Of a stretch of 6,844 bases of DNA, positions 6,429-6,844 are shown in pieces. Source of the stretch: Gallionella sp. UBA4737 (GTDB lineage Bacteria > Pseudomonadota > Gammaproteobacteria > Burkholderiales > Gallionellaceae); assembly GCA_002403995.1 (NCBI GenBank), contig DHIV01000046.1, forward strand, positions 1 through 6,844. The letters run 5' to 3'. The notes below the pieces were generated by a model that was not told the DNA's origin, searched no databases, and saw only the letters and a list, made by a program, of their open reading frames with translations. The position numbers and the translations under genes are program-made. The stretch's first letter is position 1; every line of letters begins with the position of its first letter.

Positions 6429-6844
6429 TCACGTTATCACAAGTTCGCCGAGCGTATCGAACACCGTCTGCGCCAAGTCATGCGCGAGGCAATCCAGTTC
6501 GATATTGTCCGGCATCGAGCGCAGCCAGGTGAGCTGGCGTTTCGCCAGTTGCCGCGTGGCGACGATGCCGGTTTCCAACAGTTGTGTGTCATCGATTTCG
6601 CCCTCCATGAATTGCCATGCCTGACGGTAACCGACGCAGCGCATCGAGGTCATGTTCGGATGTAGCGGATATTTTTCGCGCAGAGTGCGCAGTTCATCCA
6701 CCAAGCCGTGTTCGAGCATGGACTTGAAGCGCGTGGCGATGCGGGCGTGGAGTTGCGCACGGTCAGAGGGGACGAGGGCGATGGGGATGATGCGGTAGGG
6801 GAGCGAATTTGCTCCCCTCTCCCGCAAGCGGGAGAGGGGCTGGG
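6429..6844 (-). CDS. miaA: MiaA, tRNA dimethylallyltransferase, C-terminal part (5' end beyond window)
   Basis: MiaA transfers a dimethylallyl group to A37 of tRNAs that read codons starting with U, in the cytoplasm. The frame is open from the right edge to the TGA at 6429-6431, giving 137 residues. Diagnostic segments are LPYRIIPIALVPSDR, MRCVGYRQAWQFMEGEI and ATRQLAKRQLTWLRS, which line up with the E. coli MiaA C-terminal third (CVGYRQMW, ATRQLAKRQITWLR). The N-terminal P-loop is off the window. The first visible residues, QPLSRLRERGA, are not MiaA-like: they are translated from a palindromic repeat at 6814-6844 and fall in the loop just before the LPY strand, where MiaA proteins vary. The protein downstream of this looks normal, so function is probably kept. 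No terminator is evident in the 94-base gap to the next gene. Confidence 0.93.
   Translation of the reverse strand, partial: QPLSRLRERGANSLPYRIIPIALVPSDRAQLHARIATRFKSMLEHGLVDELRTLREKYPLHPNMTSMRCVGYRQAWQFMEGEIDDTQLLETGIVATRQLAKRQLTWLRSMPDNIELDCLAHDLAQTVFDTLGELVIT
6814..6844 (-). repeat. Interspersed palindromic repeat (REP-like), copy B, inside miaA
   Basis: A perfect 12-bp inverted repeat, CCCCTCTCCCGC (6814-6825) and GCGGGAGAGGGG (6828-6839), flanks an AA loop. Read on the minus strand it begins CCCAGCCCCTCTCCC, identical over 15 bases to copy A at 1004-1018, and continues with the matching GGGAGAGGG. The six central bases differ but still pair. It lies in frame within miaA and encodes about ten residues (QPLSRLRERG). 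The window ends at the element, so its outer boundary is unknown. Confidence 0.75.

Noticed and set aside
6825..6827. TTG at 6827 (minus strand) as the start of the miaA product
   Set aside because: The frame stays open to the window edge, the codon lies inside a palindromic repeat, and the protein from here would lack the whole MiaA catalytic N-terminus. The gene is simply cut by the window.

Overview
The window looks like chromosomal DNA of a Gram-negative proteobacterium. The most likely group is a betaproteobacterium of the Nitrosomonadales/Gallionellaceae type. This is an inference from protein character, the moderately high GC and the mix of a stand-alone ArnA-type decarboxylase with short CCCCTCTCCC palindromes; no marker gene settles it. 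Two themes dominate: lipid A modification with 4-amino-4-deoxy-L-arabinose (Ara4N), and a membrane sensor of the GGDEF family.

Left half, plus strand (1-3819): the 3' part of an ArnA-type UDP-glucuronate decarboxylase, then arnD (deformylase for undecaprenyl-phosphate-formyl-Ara4N), then a 570-residue membrane protein. That protein has a periplasmic CxxCH haem-c motif, a HAMP linker, a PAS-like region and a degenerate GGDEF domain (RGDQF). Gaps of 82 and 106 bases separate the three genes, so they could be one transcription unit. The first gap holds a perfect palindromic repeat. The second holds a bulged hairpin and a possible 18-codon leader ORF that ends at the sensor gene's Shine-Dalgarno sequence.

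Right half, minus strand (3923-6844), read from the right edge leftward: the C-terminal part of miaA (tRNA dimethylallyltransferase), an AT-richer gene for an unrecognised two-helix membrane protein, a YmdB-like macrodomain protein, and ugd (UDP-glucose 6-dehydrogenase). ugd converges on the sensor gene across a 103-base gap that contains a perfect 8-bp hairpin.

How the genes fit together: Ugd makes UDP-glucuronate, the ArnA-type enzyme oxidises and decarboxylates it, and ArnD removes the formyl group from the lipid-linked sugar. So three Ara4N steps lie within about 5 kb although they are on opposite strands. The transaminase, the formyltransferase, ArnC and ArnT are not in the window. The macrodomain protein, the small membrane protein and MiaA have no evident part in this pathway.

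The two most notable points are the sensor in the Ara4N locus, which keeps a haem site but has lost key GGDEF catalytic residues, and a copy of an interspersed palindrome read in frame inside miaA. I did not find a convincing new multi-gene defence or mobile system.
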